From assembly GCA_963782965.1 (NCBI GenBank), contig CAWALV010000006.1, positions 1,674,001 to 1,738,000 on the forward strand: DNA of 64,000 nucleotides, given 5' to 3'. Below the pieces are notes generated by a model, which was given only the letters and a program-made list of their open reading frames with translations, made no database searches and was not told where the DNA came from. Both the position numbers and the translations under genes were made by a program. The DNA is from CAWALV01 sp963782965. GTDB taxonomy: Bacteria; Actinomycetota; Actinomycetes; Acidothermales; Acidothermaceae. Shown here piece after piece: positions 25,383 to 33,998 of this stretch; positions within the stretch are counted from its first letter, which is position 1; each line of letters begins with the position of its first letter.

Positions 25383-27319
25383 AGCCGGCCGGGTATTTCT
25401 CCACGATCGCGTCGGCCGGCATTGGCCGGAACAAGAAGTAGCCCTGTCCGAGCCGGCAGCCGAACTGGCGGAGCAACTCCAACTGTTCGGCCGTCTCGAT
25501 CCCCTCGGCGACCAGTTCGAGGTTCAGGTGGTGCGCAATGTCGATCACGGCTCGGGTGACGGCACAGTCCTCGGTCGCGTGCTGCAGACCCGCTACGAAG
25601 GACCGGTCGAGCTTGAGGATGTCGATCGGGAACTTGCGCAGGTACGACAGGGCCGAATAGCCGGTGCCGAAGTCGTCGATCGCGAGGCGCACGCCGAGGT
25701 CGTGCAGCTCCTTCAGCACGCGCACGTTCGACGCGCTGTCGTCCATGAACACGCTTTCCGTCATCTCGATGGTGATCGCCGACGCGGGCAGGGCCGCCGC
25801 CTCGACGGTCGCCCGGACGTGATCGACGAACCCGGGCTCGACGAGCTGGCGAACCGACACGTTGACCGCGATGCCGAAGCTTTCCTGCTGCTCGACGAGC
25901 GGCGCCCAGGAAACCCGATGCTCGAGTGCCTTCTCCAGGACCCAACGGCCGAGCGGAGCGACCAGCCCGGTGTCTTCGGCCAGCGGGATGAAGTCCAGCG
26001 GGGGCACCAGGCCGCGGGTCGGATGCGGCCAGCGCAGCAGTGCCTCGGCACCCACCCAGCGCATGCTGGTCAGGTCGAGGATCGGCTGGAAGTCGAGCCG
26101 GAACGAACCGGCCTCGACCGCCGCGCGCAGGTCCTCCTCGAGTGAGAGCCGGCCCGCTGCGGCCTTGCGAAACGACGGCGAGAAGGCGACGAACCTGCCC
26201 TTTCCCGAGGTCTTGGCCTCATACATCGCCAGGTCCGCGTCCGCCATCAGCGTGCCGGCGCTCACCGAGCGGGACCGGGCCGTGGCGATGCCGATGCTGG
26301 CCGACAGGTGGACCGCGCGTCCCGATGCGCTGAATGGCACCTTCAGTGCGTCGAGCAACCGCTGCGCAACGAGTTCCGCCTCGTCAGGGATCGTCAGACC
26401 GGTCAGGAGGATCGCGAACTCGTCGCCGCCGAACCTGGCCACCACGTCGCTGGGGCGGACCGCGCCGGTGAGCCGCTGCGCGACGTCGCGCAAGAGCGCG
26501 TCACCTCGTCCGTGCCCCAGGCTGTCGTTGACTCGCTTGAAGCCGTCGAGGTCGAGCATGAGCAGGCAGAGGTATTCGCGGCCCGGGATCAGCATGCACA
26601 CCGCTTCGTCCAACTTCTCGGCGAGCAGCGAACGGTTCGGCAGCCCGGTCAACGCGTCGTGCATCGCCATCTGCCGCCGGTCGCTCTCGGCGCGCGACTT
26701 CGCACTGGCCGACTCGAGCACGTTCACGACGGCGCGGACGAAACCCTGGTCGTCGATGGGAAGCAGCTCCACCACCTCAGGGTTGCCGCCGAGCGCAGCA
26801 GCGGCCTGCTCCTCCTCGAGGCCGAGCAGGCCGGCGACGAGGGCGCGCGCGCGATGGTCGAGCTCGACGGAGCGAGGTTCCTCCAGCGCGTACTGCCCGA
26901 GTTCGGCCAGCCCGGCGAAACGCGCATTGCGTTGGGTGACATCGACGTAGTAGGCCAGCAGAGCAGGCGCGCGGCAGCCGGAATCCGGTAGGCGCTGGAG
27001 CAGCCGGATCACATGGACGACGCTGCCGTCGCCTCGCACCAGTCGCTTTTCCAGACGCTGGGTCCTGGACGCCAACTGACGCCGCCGACTCGTTGACCGA
27101 CGCATAGCTCCACGCGGCGAGATGACGGTCGTCGGGATGCACGAAGTCGATCGTCGGATGTCCGATCAGGTCGTGCGGGCTGCGCGCGAGGAGCAGGCAC
27201 ATCTCGTCGTTGACGGCGAGGATGGTTCCGTCGAGGCCGACCAGGGCCATCCCGAGCGCGCAGTGGCGGTACGCGTCGTGAAACCACGCGTGGGTCTCAC
27301 GAGCGTCGGTCCTCACCAC
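25381..27319 (-). CDS. PAS-GGDEF-EAL cyclic-di-GMP enzyme, interrupted by a frameshift near 27085
   Basis: A bifunctional c-di-GMP signalling protein in two frames. The upstream frame (27319 to about 27085) encodes an N-terminal PAS domain (YRHCALGMALVGLDGTILAV, IDFVHPDDRHLAAWSY). The rest is in the next frame, open from 27105 to 25381: the end of PAS (RLEKRLVRGDGSVVHV), a GGDEF domain with intact ARFGGDEF and an RxxD inhibitory site five residues before it, and an EAL domain with EALLRW, EMTES, DDFGTGYS, KLDRSF and EGIET. All expected catalytic residues are present. Dropping one base near 27085 joins the PAS halves. Whether it is a real mutation or a sequence error cannot be told here. Start: GTG 27319 or 27316. 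Confidence 0.85.
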
Positions 27320-27390
27320 GGGTACCCGCCGAGCATGGGTATCTCATCGGCCGCCGCGCGCCAAGACGTAGGAAATCGGTCGCCCGGGCG

Positions 27391-28158
27391 TTACCGGGGC
27401 GTCTGGCCAGCCGCTTCCGCGGCGAAGAGCGCCGCCCCGACGATGCCCGCCTCGTTCAGCAGCTGCGCGGTCGTGACCGGGGTCCGGACGCCTTCGAGGT
27501 GGGGCAAGAACTTCTCGCCCTTCTTGCTGACGCCCCCGCCCAGGATGTAGAGGTCGGGCCAGACCAGCGCCTCGAGGTGGCGCAGGTACCGCGACAGCCG
27601 CTCGGCCCAGTGCTCCCAGCTGAGGCCTTCGCGGTCACGTGCGGCATCGGCCGCCTTCGTCTCGGCGTCGTGACCGTCCAGCTCGAGGTGGCCGAACTCG
27701 GTGTTGGGCACCAGGACGCCGTCGTGGAAGAGCGCCGACCCGATCCCGGTCCCCAACGTGAGCATGACGATCGTGCCGCGGACGCCGCGGCCCGCGCCGT
27801 AGCGAATCTCCGCCATGCCGGCGGCGTCCGCGTCGTTCACCACGGCAACGGGGTGCCCGGTCGCGGTGCCGAGCGCGCCGGCGACGTCCGTTCCGATCCA
27901 CCCGTCGTCGACATTGGCGGCGGTCATCGCGACGCCACCGACGATGACGGCGGGGAACGCCGCGCCGATCACCCCGGGGTACTCGAAGCTCGCGACGACC
28001 TGCGCGGCCGTGGCTGCGACGTCCGACACCTGCGCACCTTCAGGAGTGCGGATGCGCACCCGATCGGCGCTGAGTCGACCGGTCGCCAGATCGACCGGTG
28101 CTCCTTTGATGCCTGACCCGCCGATGTCGAGACCGAAGCCGTGCCCCGTCACTGGCAC
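27391..28158 (-). CDS. ppgK: polyphosphate glucokinase
   Basis: Predicted 255-residue ROK-type kinase phosphorylating glucose with polyphosphate or ATP. It has the phosphate-1 motif FGLDIGGSGIKG, the sugar-binding VVNDADAAGMAE, the phosphate-2 motif LTLGTGIGSALF and the glucose-binding Glu region NTEFGHLELDGHDAE. The length matches Rv2702-type PpgK. The GTG start at 28158 lies inside the 3' end of the M48 frame, which is discussed there. It is the first gene downstream of M48 and is followed on the same strand by the PAS-GGDEF-EAL gene. Confidence 0.95.
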   Translation of the reverse strand: MPVTGHGFGLDIGGSGIKGAPVDLATGRLSADRVRIRTPEGAQVSDVAATAAQVVASFEYPGVIGAAFPAVIVGGVAMTAANVDDGWIGTDVAGALGTATGHPVAVVNDADAAGMAEIRYGAGRGVRGTIVMLTLGTGIGSALFHDGVLVPNTEFGHLELDGHDAETKAADAARDREGLSWEHWAERLSRYLRHLEALVWPDLYILGGGVSKKGEKFLPHLEGVRTPVTTAQLLNEAGIVGAALFAAEAAGQTPR

Positions 28159-29386
28159 CTACTGGATCGTCGTCGTCGGAGTCGTCGTCGCCGGGGCCGG
28201 GGCCGTCGGACTTGCCGCCGGCCATCTTGCGCACCTGGTCGGCGACCCAGTTGCCGAGGTTCACCGTCCCGCCGCCGACGTCGCGCAGGAACTTGAACAG
28301 CGGATCGGGCGAACGGTCGAAGGCCTGCTTGTACGACATCGCCGCCGCTTTCACCTCGTCGACGAACGATGCCTGCGAGTCGTCGGAACGCTTCGGGTAC
28401 GCGCCCGCAACGGTGCGCTCGTACTCACCCGACTCGACCCAGCGCTTGATCTCGAGCGCGCGCAGGACGGCGAACGGGTGGGTGGCGTTGAGCAGGTTCA
28501 GGATGCGGATGACGCCTTCACGCGCATCGCCGGTGGACTCGTACTCCTCCGCCTGGGCGAGGAACGCCTGGAGGTCCATGTCCTTCACCCGCGCGCCACC
28601 GGCCAACTTCATGTGCACCCGGGTCATCGCGCCCGGGTCCTGGCAGACCAGCAGGCCCGCACGATCGCAGGAGAGTTCGGCCTTGCGGTACCACTCCTTC
28701 AGCGCCGCGATGATCGCCCGCAACCCCAGTGCGCCGATCGGCAGCACGCCGCCCACCCCGCTGATCCGCATCAACGTGAACAGCACCGAGCTGTAGAGCG
28801 CGTGCCCCGACAGCACGTGGCCGAGCTCGTGACCGAGGACGGCGCGCAGCTCGTCGTCGTCCAGGAGGTCGAGCAAGCCGGTGCTGACGACGACGAAGGG
28901 ATGGTCGAGGCCGAGAGCCCACGCGTTGACGCGAGGGTCCTGGGTGACGTAGAGCTGCGGGAGTTCCTCGATGTCGAGGATCTGCGCAGCTTCGACGAAG
29001 ATCTGGTGGACGACGGGGAACTGGTGCTCATCGACCCGCACCGCCGACGACAAGAACATCATCCGCAGCCGGCGCTCGCTGAAGAAACCGAACATGCCCT
29101 TGAGGAGGGCGTCGAAGCCCGGCACGCCACGAAGCGCAACCAGCGCGGCGCGATCAGCCGGATGTTCGTAGGCCCGCGAGCTGATGCCGGGAAAGGTGAC
29201 GCGAGCAGAACGCGGGCGGCTGCCTGCGCCTCCGGCGCGGGAACGGGTCGCCCGCTTCGCCGCAGCGCTCTTGGCAGCTGTCCGCTTCGCGGCAGACTTC
29301 TTCGCGGCAGACTTCTTGGTCGTGGACTTCTTCGCCGCAGATTTCCTCGCGGTCGACTTCCTCGGTCCGTCTCCGGCTTCGCGCAT
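28040..29386 (-). CDS. M48 family zinc metallopeptidase with histone-H1-like N-terminal tail
   Basis: Predicted 448-residue peptidase. Residues 1 to about 48 are Lys/Ala/Ser-rich repeats (AAKKS, TTKKS, AAKRT), like a histone H1 or HupB C-terminal tail. The peptidase domain has HELGHVLSGH (zinc site and catalytic Glu) and a third-ligand region, KAELSCDRAGLLV. There is one moderately hydrophobic stretch (LMRISGVGGVLPIGALGLRAI) but no signal peptide. After the Asp-rich GDDDSDDDD the frame runs on for about 40 unconvincing residues overlapping ppgK by 119 nt. A one-base slip in the GAC repeats would end it at a TAG directly before the ppgK GTG, so the true 3' end is doubtful. Confidence 0.85.
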   Translation of the reverse strand: MREAGDGPRKSTARKSAAKKSTTKKSAAKKSAAKRTAAKSAAAKRATRSRAGGAGSRPRSARVTFPGISSRAYEHPADRAALVALRGVPGFDALLKGMFGFFSERRLRMMFLSSAVRVDEHQFPVVHQIFVEAAQILDIEELPQLYVTQDPRVNAWALGLDHPFVVVSTGLLDLLDDDELRAVLGHELGHVLSGHALYSSVLFTLMRISGVGGVLPIGALGLRAIIAALKEWYRKAELSCDRAGLLVCQDPGAMTRVHMKLAGGARVKDMDLQAFLAQAEEYESTGDAREGVIRILNLLNATHPFAVLRALEIKRWVESGEYERTVAGAYPKRSDDSQASFVDEVKAAAMSYKQAFDRSPDPLFKFLRDVGGGTVNLGNWVADQVRKMAGGKSDGPGPGDDDSDDDDPVGASDGARLRSRHRRVRHQRSTGRSGDRSTQRRSGAHPHS

Positions 29387-29455
29387 GAGCGCCACGCTAC
29401 GCCCTGCCGGAACGGCCAAACCACCACACCCCGCTCGGCAGCTCGGCCCGTGCGG

Positions 29456-30532
29456 TCAACGACTCCAGGTCGCGTGCCACCGTTGCAGGGTCGCCTTGCG
29501 GGCGGCGGCGGTCTGCGCCTGCACGAGCAGGAACAGCGCCTCGCGGGCTTTGCGTTGGGCGGCCGCGGTGACGCCCATGGCCGGGCCGGAGTCGGCAGCA
29601 ACCAGGGCCGACGTGCTGGCGACCGCGAGTTCCAGCGCCTCCGCACGAACCGCCAGCCGGCGTGCGATCACGCCGTCGAAACGCTCGTCGGCGAGCTCGT
29701 AGGCCCGCAGGCGGACGGCGTCCAGCCGGCGCGCGAGGGCATCCGCGGCCGCACCGGTCGTGGGTTCGCCACGACGCTGCGCGGTCGCGTGTAGGAGCCG
29801 GATCGCGGACTGCGTCACGCCGAAGATCGCCGGGTTGGCGTTCGAACTCGTCAGGCTGTCGTCGGCCAGCCACTGCGCGTGCGGCTGCACGAGCACGACG
29901 TCGGCGTCGTCGACCTCGGCGTCGTCGACCTGCAAGACCACGGTGCATGCGGCGTCCAGCGCGGCGACCCGCACCTTCGTCTGCGCGTGCAGGCCCGGCC
30001 CCTCGCTCGGCCCCGCCCGCGCGGGCACGACACCGAACACCACGTCGTCGGTGTCGGTCAGACCGGCCAGGAAGGCGACGTCGTTGAGACCCCAACCCGT
30101 GTACCACGGTGCGATGCCGTCGAAGCGCCAACCACTCGCCGTCCGGGTGGCGGTCAAGAGCCGCCGCGGAAAGCGGCGCAGCTGCGAGAAGGCGATCCCA
30201 GCGATCAGCTCGCCGGTCGCAAGCGGGCGCAGGTAACGCTCGGCCGCCTGGCTCGGGTGGGCGACGAGCATCCGAACCGGCGAGTGGTGCTGGGCCTGCA
30301 CGAACCAGGTCGCGAGATCGGCACCGGCCAGGAGTTCGCCGACCTGGCGTGCGACGGACGCGTCGGCGCCGACCCCGCCCGATTCCGTCGGCGCCGCGAG
30401 GCCGAGGAGGCCGGCCGCACCGATCGCATCGAGGTGGCTGCGCGGCACCGTGCCGAGGTCGACCTCGGCCGCGGCCGGCTCCAACAGCTCCTCGGCCACC
30501 CGCCGTGCGGCCTCGACCACGGGGTGCGCCAC
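29456..30532 (-). CDS. acyl-CoA dehydrogenase family protein
   Basis: Predicted 358-residue flavoprotein of the acyl-CoA dehydrogenase fold. The N-terminal helical domain (VAHPVVEAARRVAEELL, HLDAIGAAGLLGLAAPTESGG), the middle beta domain (GIAFSQLRRFPRRLLTATRT, APWYTGWG, DVVFGVVP) and the C-terminal helical bundle (AIFGVTQSAIRLLHATAQRRG) are all visible. The GTG at 30532 is used, with AGGG upstream; a GTG at 30541 is an alternative. It is divergent from parC. The substrate is unknown, and the usual catalytic Glu could not be placed with confidence. Confidence 0.83.
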   Translation of the reverse strand: MAHPVVEAARRVAEELLEPAAAEVDLGTVPRSHLDAIGAAGLLGLAAPTESGGVGADASVARQVGELLAGADLATWFVQAQHHSPVRMLVAHPSQAAERYLRPLATGELIAGIAFSQLRRFPRRLLTATRTASGWRFDGIAPWYTGWGLNDVAFLAGLTDTDDVVFGVVPARAGPSEGPGLHAQTKVRVAALDAACTVVLQVDDAEVDDADVVLVQPHAQWLADDSLTSSNANPAIFGVTQSAIRLLHATAQRRGEPTTGAAADALARRLDAVRLRAYELADERFDGVIARRLAVRAEALELAVASTSALVAADSGPAMGVTAAAQRKAREALFLLVQAQTAAARKATLQRWHATWSR

Positions 30533-30618
30533 GCGGGGCACCCTACCGGGTGCACAGTCGGCGGGTCGTGCGCGCATGCACCGGCATCCGACCCGTCCGA
30601 CCCGAGAGAATGGCCGGC

Positions 30619-33066
30619 ATGGCACGAAAGACCACCACCGCTCCCCCGCCACCGCCCGAGGAACAGATCGTCGACATCGACGTCTCCGAGGAGATGCGCG
30701 GCAGCTACCTCGAGTACGCCTACTCGGTGATCTACAGCCGGGCACTCCCCGACGCGCGCGACGGGCTGAAACCGGTGCACCGGCGCATCCTGTTCCAGAT
30801 GGCCCAGATGGGGCTGCGCCCCGACCGGCCGCACGTGAAGTGCGCCCGCGTCGTCGGCGACGTGATGGGCAAGCTGCACCCGCACGGCGACGGCGCCATC
30901 TACGACGCGCTCGTGCGCATGGCGCAGCCGTTTGCGATGCGGGTCCCGCTCGTCGACGGGCACGGCAACTTTGGCTCGCTCGGCGGTGACGACCCGCCCG
31001 CGGCATACCGGTACACCGAGTGCCGCCTCGAGGACGCCGCGCAGCTGATGACCGACGGACTCGGCGAAGACGTCGTCGACTTCGTGCCGAACTACGACGG
31101 CCAGGAGACAGAGCCTTCGGTGCTGCCGGCCGCGTTCCCCAACCTGCTGGTGAACGGCGCCAGCGGCATCGCGGTCGGCATGGCGACCAACATGGCGCCG
31201 CACAACCTCGTCGAGGTGATCACGGCCGCGCGCCATTTGATCAGCAAGCCCGAGGCGTCGCTCGACGACCTGATGCGTTTCGTGCCCGGCCCCGACCTGC
31301 CCACCGGCGGCAAGATCGTCGGGCTGGACGGCGTGCGCGAGGCGTACGAGACGGGGCGCGGCACGTTCCGTATCCGCGCCACGGCGAAGGTCACCGACGT
31401 GCGGCCTCGCCGCCGCGGCATCGTCGTCACCGAGCTGCCTTACGGGATAGGGCCGGAGAAGGTCGTCAGCAAGATCAAGGATCTCGTGCAGTCGCGCAAG
31501 CTGGCGGGTATCGCCGACGTCCGCGACCTCACCGACCGCGAGCACGGCCTGCAACTCGTGATCGAGGTGAAGAACGGCTTCAACGCCGAAGCGATCCTCG
31601 AACAGCTCTACAAGCTGACCCCGATGGAAGACACGTTCGGCGTGAACAACGTCGCGCTGGTCGACGGGCAGCCGCTGACGCTCGGGCTGAAGGAGATGCT
31701 CGAGGTCTACGTCGACCATCGCTTCGAGGTCGTGCGCCGGCGCTCGGAGTTCCGCAAGCGCAAGCGCGAGGAGCAACTGCATCTCGTCGAGGGTCGGCTG
31801 ATCGCGATCCTCGACATCGACGAAGTCATCGCGGTGATCCGCTCCAGCGACGACACGGCTTCGGCGCGCAGCAGGTTGATGGAGGTCTTCGACCTGAGCG
31901 AGATCCAGGCCAACGACATCCTCGAGCTGCCGTTGCGCCGGCTCACCAAGTTCTCCCGGATCGAGCTGGAGAAGGAACGCGACGAGCTGACGCGCGAGAT
32001 CGCCGAACTCGGCGCGATCCTCGGCTCCGACGAGCGGTTGCGCGGTGTCGTCTCCGACGAGCTCGCCGAGGTGGCAAAGAAATTCGGCACCCCGCGGCGC
32101 ACCGTTCTCCTGGAGTCGGCCGGCGTGCCGTCGGCGGTGGTGCCGCTCGAAGTCACCGACGACCCCTGCCACGTGCTGCTGTCGGCGACCGGTCTGCTGG
32201 CGCGGACGACGAACGCCGAACCGCTGCCCGCCGTCGGCACCGGAACCGACCGCGCCCGCCATGACGCGATCACGTCGTCGGTCGTGTCGACCGCTCGCGG
32301 CGAGGTCGGCGTGGTCACCTCGTTCGGCCGGATGGTGCGGTTGTCGGTCCTCGAGTTGCCGGCGCTCCCCGCGACCGCGGGTCGCCCGACCCTTGCCGGT
32401 GGCGCGCCGGTGGCGGAGTTCGTCGACCTCGAGAACGGCGAGAAGGTGCTCGCGCTGTCGACACTCTCGGCATCGTCGATCGGCGTGGCGCTGGGGACGG
32501 CGTCGGGTGTGGTGAAGCGTGTCGTGCCCGAGTATCCGTCCAACAAGGACGCGTTCGAACTCATCGCGTTGCGCGACGGCGACATCGTCGTCGGCGCCGC
32601 GGAGTTGGCGACCGGTGACGAAGACCTCGTCTTCGTCACCTCCGATGCACAGCTGCTGCGCTTCGATGCGGCGCAGGTGCGGCCGCAAGGTCGCGCGGCG
32701 GGCGGGATGGCGGGCGTCCGACTCACCAACGGCACGCAGGCAGTGTTCTTCGGCGCGGCGAACGCCTTCGCCGACAACGTCGTGGTCACGATCGCCGGCT
32801 CGTCGTCCGCGCTACCGGGCACCGACGCCGGCAGCGCGAAGGTCGCACCGTACGCGGAGTACCCGGCGAAGGGCCGGGCCACCGGTGGTGTGCGCTGCCA
32901 CCGCTTCCTGCGCGGTGAGGACACCGTGCTGCTGGCGTGGGTGGGCCCCCGACCTGCACGAGCCACCGCCGCCTCGGGTGTCGCCCTCGAGTTGCCGAGC
33001 GCTAACGGCAAGCGAGACGGCTCCGGCACGCCACTTCCGGCGCCGGTGTCCGCAGTCGGCTACTGA
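30619..33066 (+). CDS. parC: DNA topoisomerase IV subunit A
   Basis: Predicted 815-residue type IIA topoisomerase breakage-reunion subunit, which decatenates chromosomes with ParE. The winged-helix domain and catalytic tyrosine motif AAYRYTECRL are present, as are the GDVMGKLHPHGDGAIYDALVR helix and the FVPNYDGQETEPSVLPA tower region; the C-terminal beta-pinwheel starts about residue 500. The pinwheel lacks an obvious GyrA box, which fits ParC. The start is ATG 30619 (MARKTTTAPPPPPEEQ) or ATG 30610. ParE is encoded about 7 kb away on the other strand. Confidence 0.94.
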   Translation: MARKTTTAPPPPPEEQIVDIDVSEEMRGSYLEYAYSVIYSRALPDARDGLKPVHRRILFQMAQMGLRPDRPHVKCARVVGDVMGKLHPHGDGAIYDALVRMAQPFAMRVPLVDGHGNFGSLGGDDPPAAYRYTECRLEDAAQLMTDGLGEDVVDFVPNYDGQETEPSVLPAAFPNLLVNGASGIAVGMATNMAPHNLVEVITAARHLISKPEASLDDLMRFVPGPDLPTGGKIVGLDGVREAYETGRGTFRIRATAKVTDVRPRRRGIVVTELPYGIGPEKVVSKIKDLVQSRKLAGIADVRDLTDREHGLQLVIEVKNGFNAEAILEQLYKLTPMEDTFGVNNVALVDGQPLTLGLKEMLEVYVDHRFEVVRRRSEFRKRKREEQLHLVEGRLIAILDIDEVIAVIRSSDDTASARSRLMEVFDLSEIQANDILELPLRRLTKFSRIELEKERDELTREIAELGAILGSDERLRGVVSDELAEVAKKFGTPRRTVLLESAGVPSAVVPLEVTDDPCHVLLSATGLLARTTNAEPLPAVGTGTDRARHDAITSSVVSTARGEVGVVTSFGRMVRLSVLELPALPATAGRPTLAGGAPVAEFVDLENGEKVLALSTLSASSIGVALGTASGVVKRVVPEYPSNKDAFELIALRDGDIVVGAAELATGDEDLVFVTSDAQLLRFDAAQVRPQGRAAGGMAGVRLTNGTQAVFFGAANAFADNVVVTIAGSSSALPGTDAGSAKVAPYAEYPAKGRATGGVRCHRFLRGEDTVLLAWVGPRPARATAASGVALELPSANGKRDGSGTPLPAPVSAVGY

Positions 33067-33067
33067 C

Positions 33068-33610
33068 GTGAGCGCGCGACCCAGCTGGCAGATCGAACGC
33101 GAGCGGATCGACCAACCGCTTCGCGCGGAACTGACCCGCTGCTGGGTCGACGTGTCGAACGCCGGCGGGGCGGTCGGGTTTCCGTTCGGCAACGTCACGG
33201 CTGCCCAAGTCGCGCCCGCGGTCGATCGACTGGCCGACGATGTCGAGACGGGCGACGCCGTCATCGTCGTCGCCTCCGACGGCGACGGCGTTTGCGGCTG
33301 GGTCGTCTTGCACCGCAACTCGTTCGCGTTGACACAGCATTGGGCCTGGGTGCGGCGGCTGCAAACCCATCCGCGCCGCCAGCGGCAAGGCATCGGGCGC
33401 GGTCTGCTGGAGCGGCTCGAAACCGTCGCGCGAGAAGAGTGGCACCTGGAGTTCCTGCAACTCTCGCTGCGCGGCGGCATGGGGCTCGAGGAGTTCTACG
33501 CCCGTTTGGGCTGGCGCGAAGTCGGTCGCGTGCCGAGGGCATTGCGGATCGCGCCCGGAGACGACCGCGACGAGGTGCACATGATCAAGCGGCTGGCTCC
33601 GGAAAGCTGA
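33068..33610 (+). CDS. GNAT family N-acetyltransferase
   Basis: Predicted 180-residue acetyltransferase. The acetyl-CoA site is WVRRLQTHPRRQRQGIGRGLLERLE, with the Q/RxxGxG/A motif RQGIGRG, followed by LEFLQLSLRGGMGLEEFYARLGW, typical of the C-terminal GNAT half. It starts at GTG 33068, one base after the parC stop, so it is probably translationally coupled to parC. The acceptor is unknown. Its 3' end overlaps the convergent hypothetical gene by 26 nt. Confidence 0.88.
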   Translation: MSARPSWQIERERIDQPLRAELTRCWVDVSNAGGAVGFPFGNVTAAQVAPAVDRLADDVETGDAVIVVASDGDGVCGWVVLHRNSFALTQHWAWVRRLQTHPRRQRQGIGRGLLERLETVAREEWHLEFLQLSLRGGMGLEEFYARLGWREVGRVPRALRIAPGDDRDEVHMIKRLAPES

Positions 33611-33932
33611 CCTCCCCCGCCAGCATGTCCGGCATGTCGGGGGCTGACCTGTCCGGGAACGTCGTCTCCACCGCGAGCAGCGCCTCGTCGCGCATCAGCC
33701 ATCCCTCGTATTCGGCCGCGACACGAAGCCCGAGCCTCGTGAGCGATCGATGGAACAACAAGCGACGCCTGATGAGCTCCTCGGCGAGCGGCAGCACCTC
33801 GGCGTCCGCGAGCTGCTGCTCCTCCGCCTCGGCGAAGGCTTCCGCCGCGCGCTGCAGCAGTCGTCGTGCGGCGCTGACCTGCACCTCGACATTGCCCCGC
33901 GGGGGATGCACCACACGGGCTCGTCGTCTCAT
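33585..33932 (-). CDS. hypothetical helical protein
   Basis: Predicted 115-residue protein starting MRRRARVVHPPRGNVEVQV with GGGAG just upstream. The centre is a long charged helix (RRLLQRAAEAFAEAEEQQLADAEVLPLAEELIRRRLLF) suited to coiled-coil or dimer formation. No family is recognised. It converges on the GNAT gene with a 26-nt overlap and precedes nothing obvious on its own strand. The frame and composition support a real gene. Confidence 0.6.
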   Translation of the reverse strand: MRRRARVVHPPRGNVEVQVSAARRLLQRAAEAFAEAEEQQLADAEVLPLAEELIRRRLLFHRSLTRLGLRVAAEYEGWLMRDEALLAVETTFPDRSAPDMPDMLAGEVSFPEPAA

Positions 33933-33998
33933 CACTCCCGATGTATGCGCTGCCCCGCGGCAAGTCATTCACGGGCCCAGGTGACAACTTCGCGACGA

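Noticed and set aside
30205..32688. 827-codon minus-strand open frame opposite parC
   Set aside because: Composition typical of an antisense shadow; parC on the other strand is complete.
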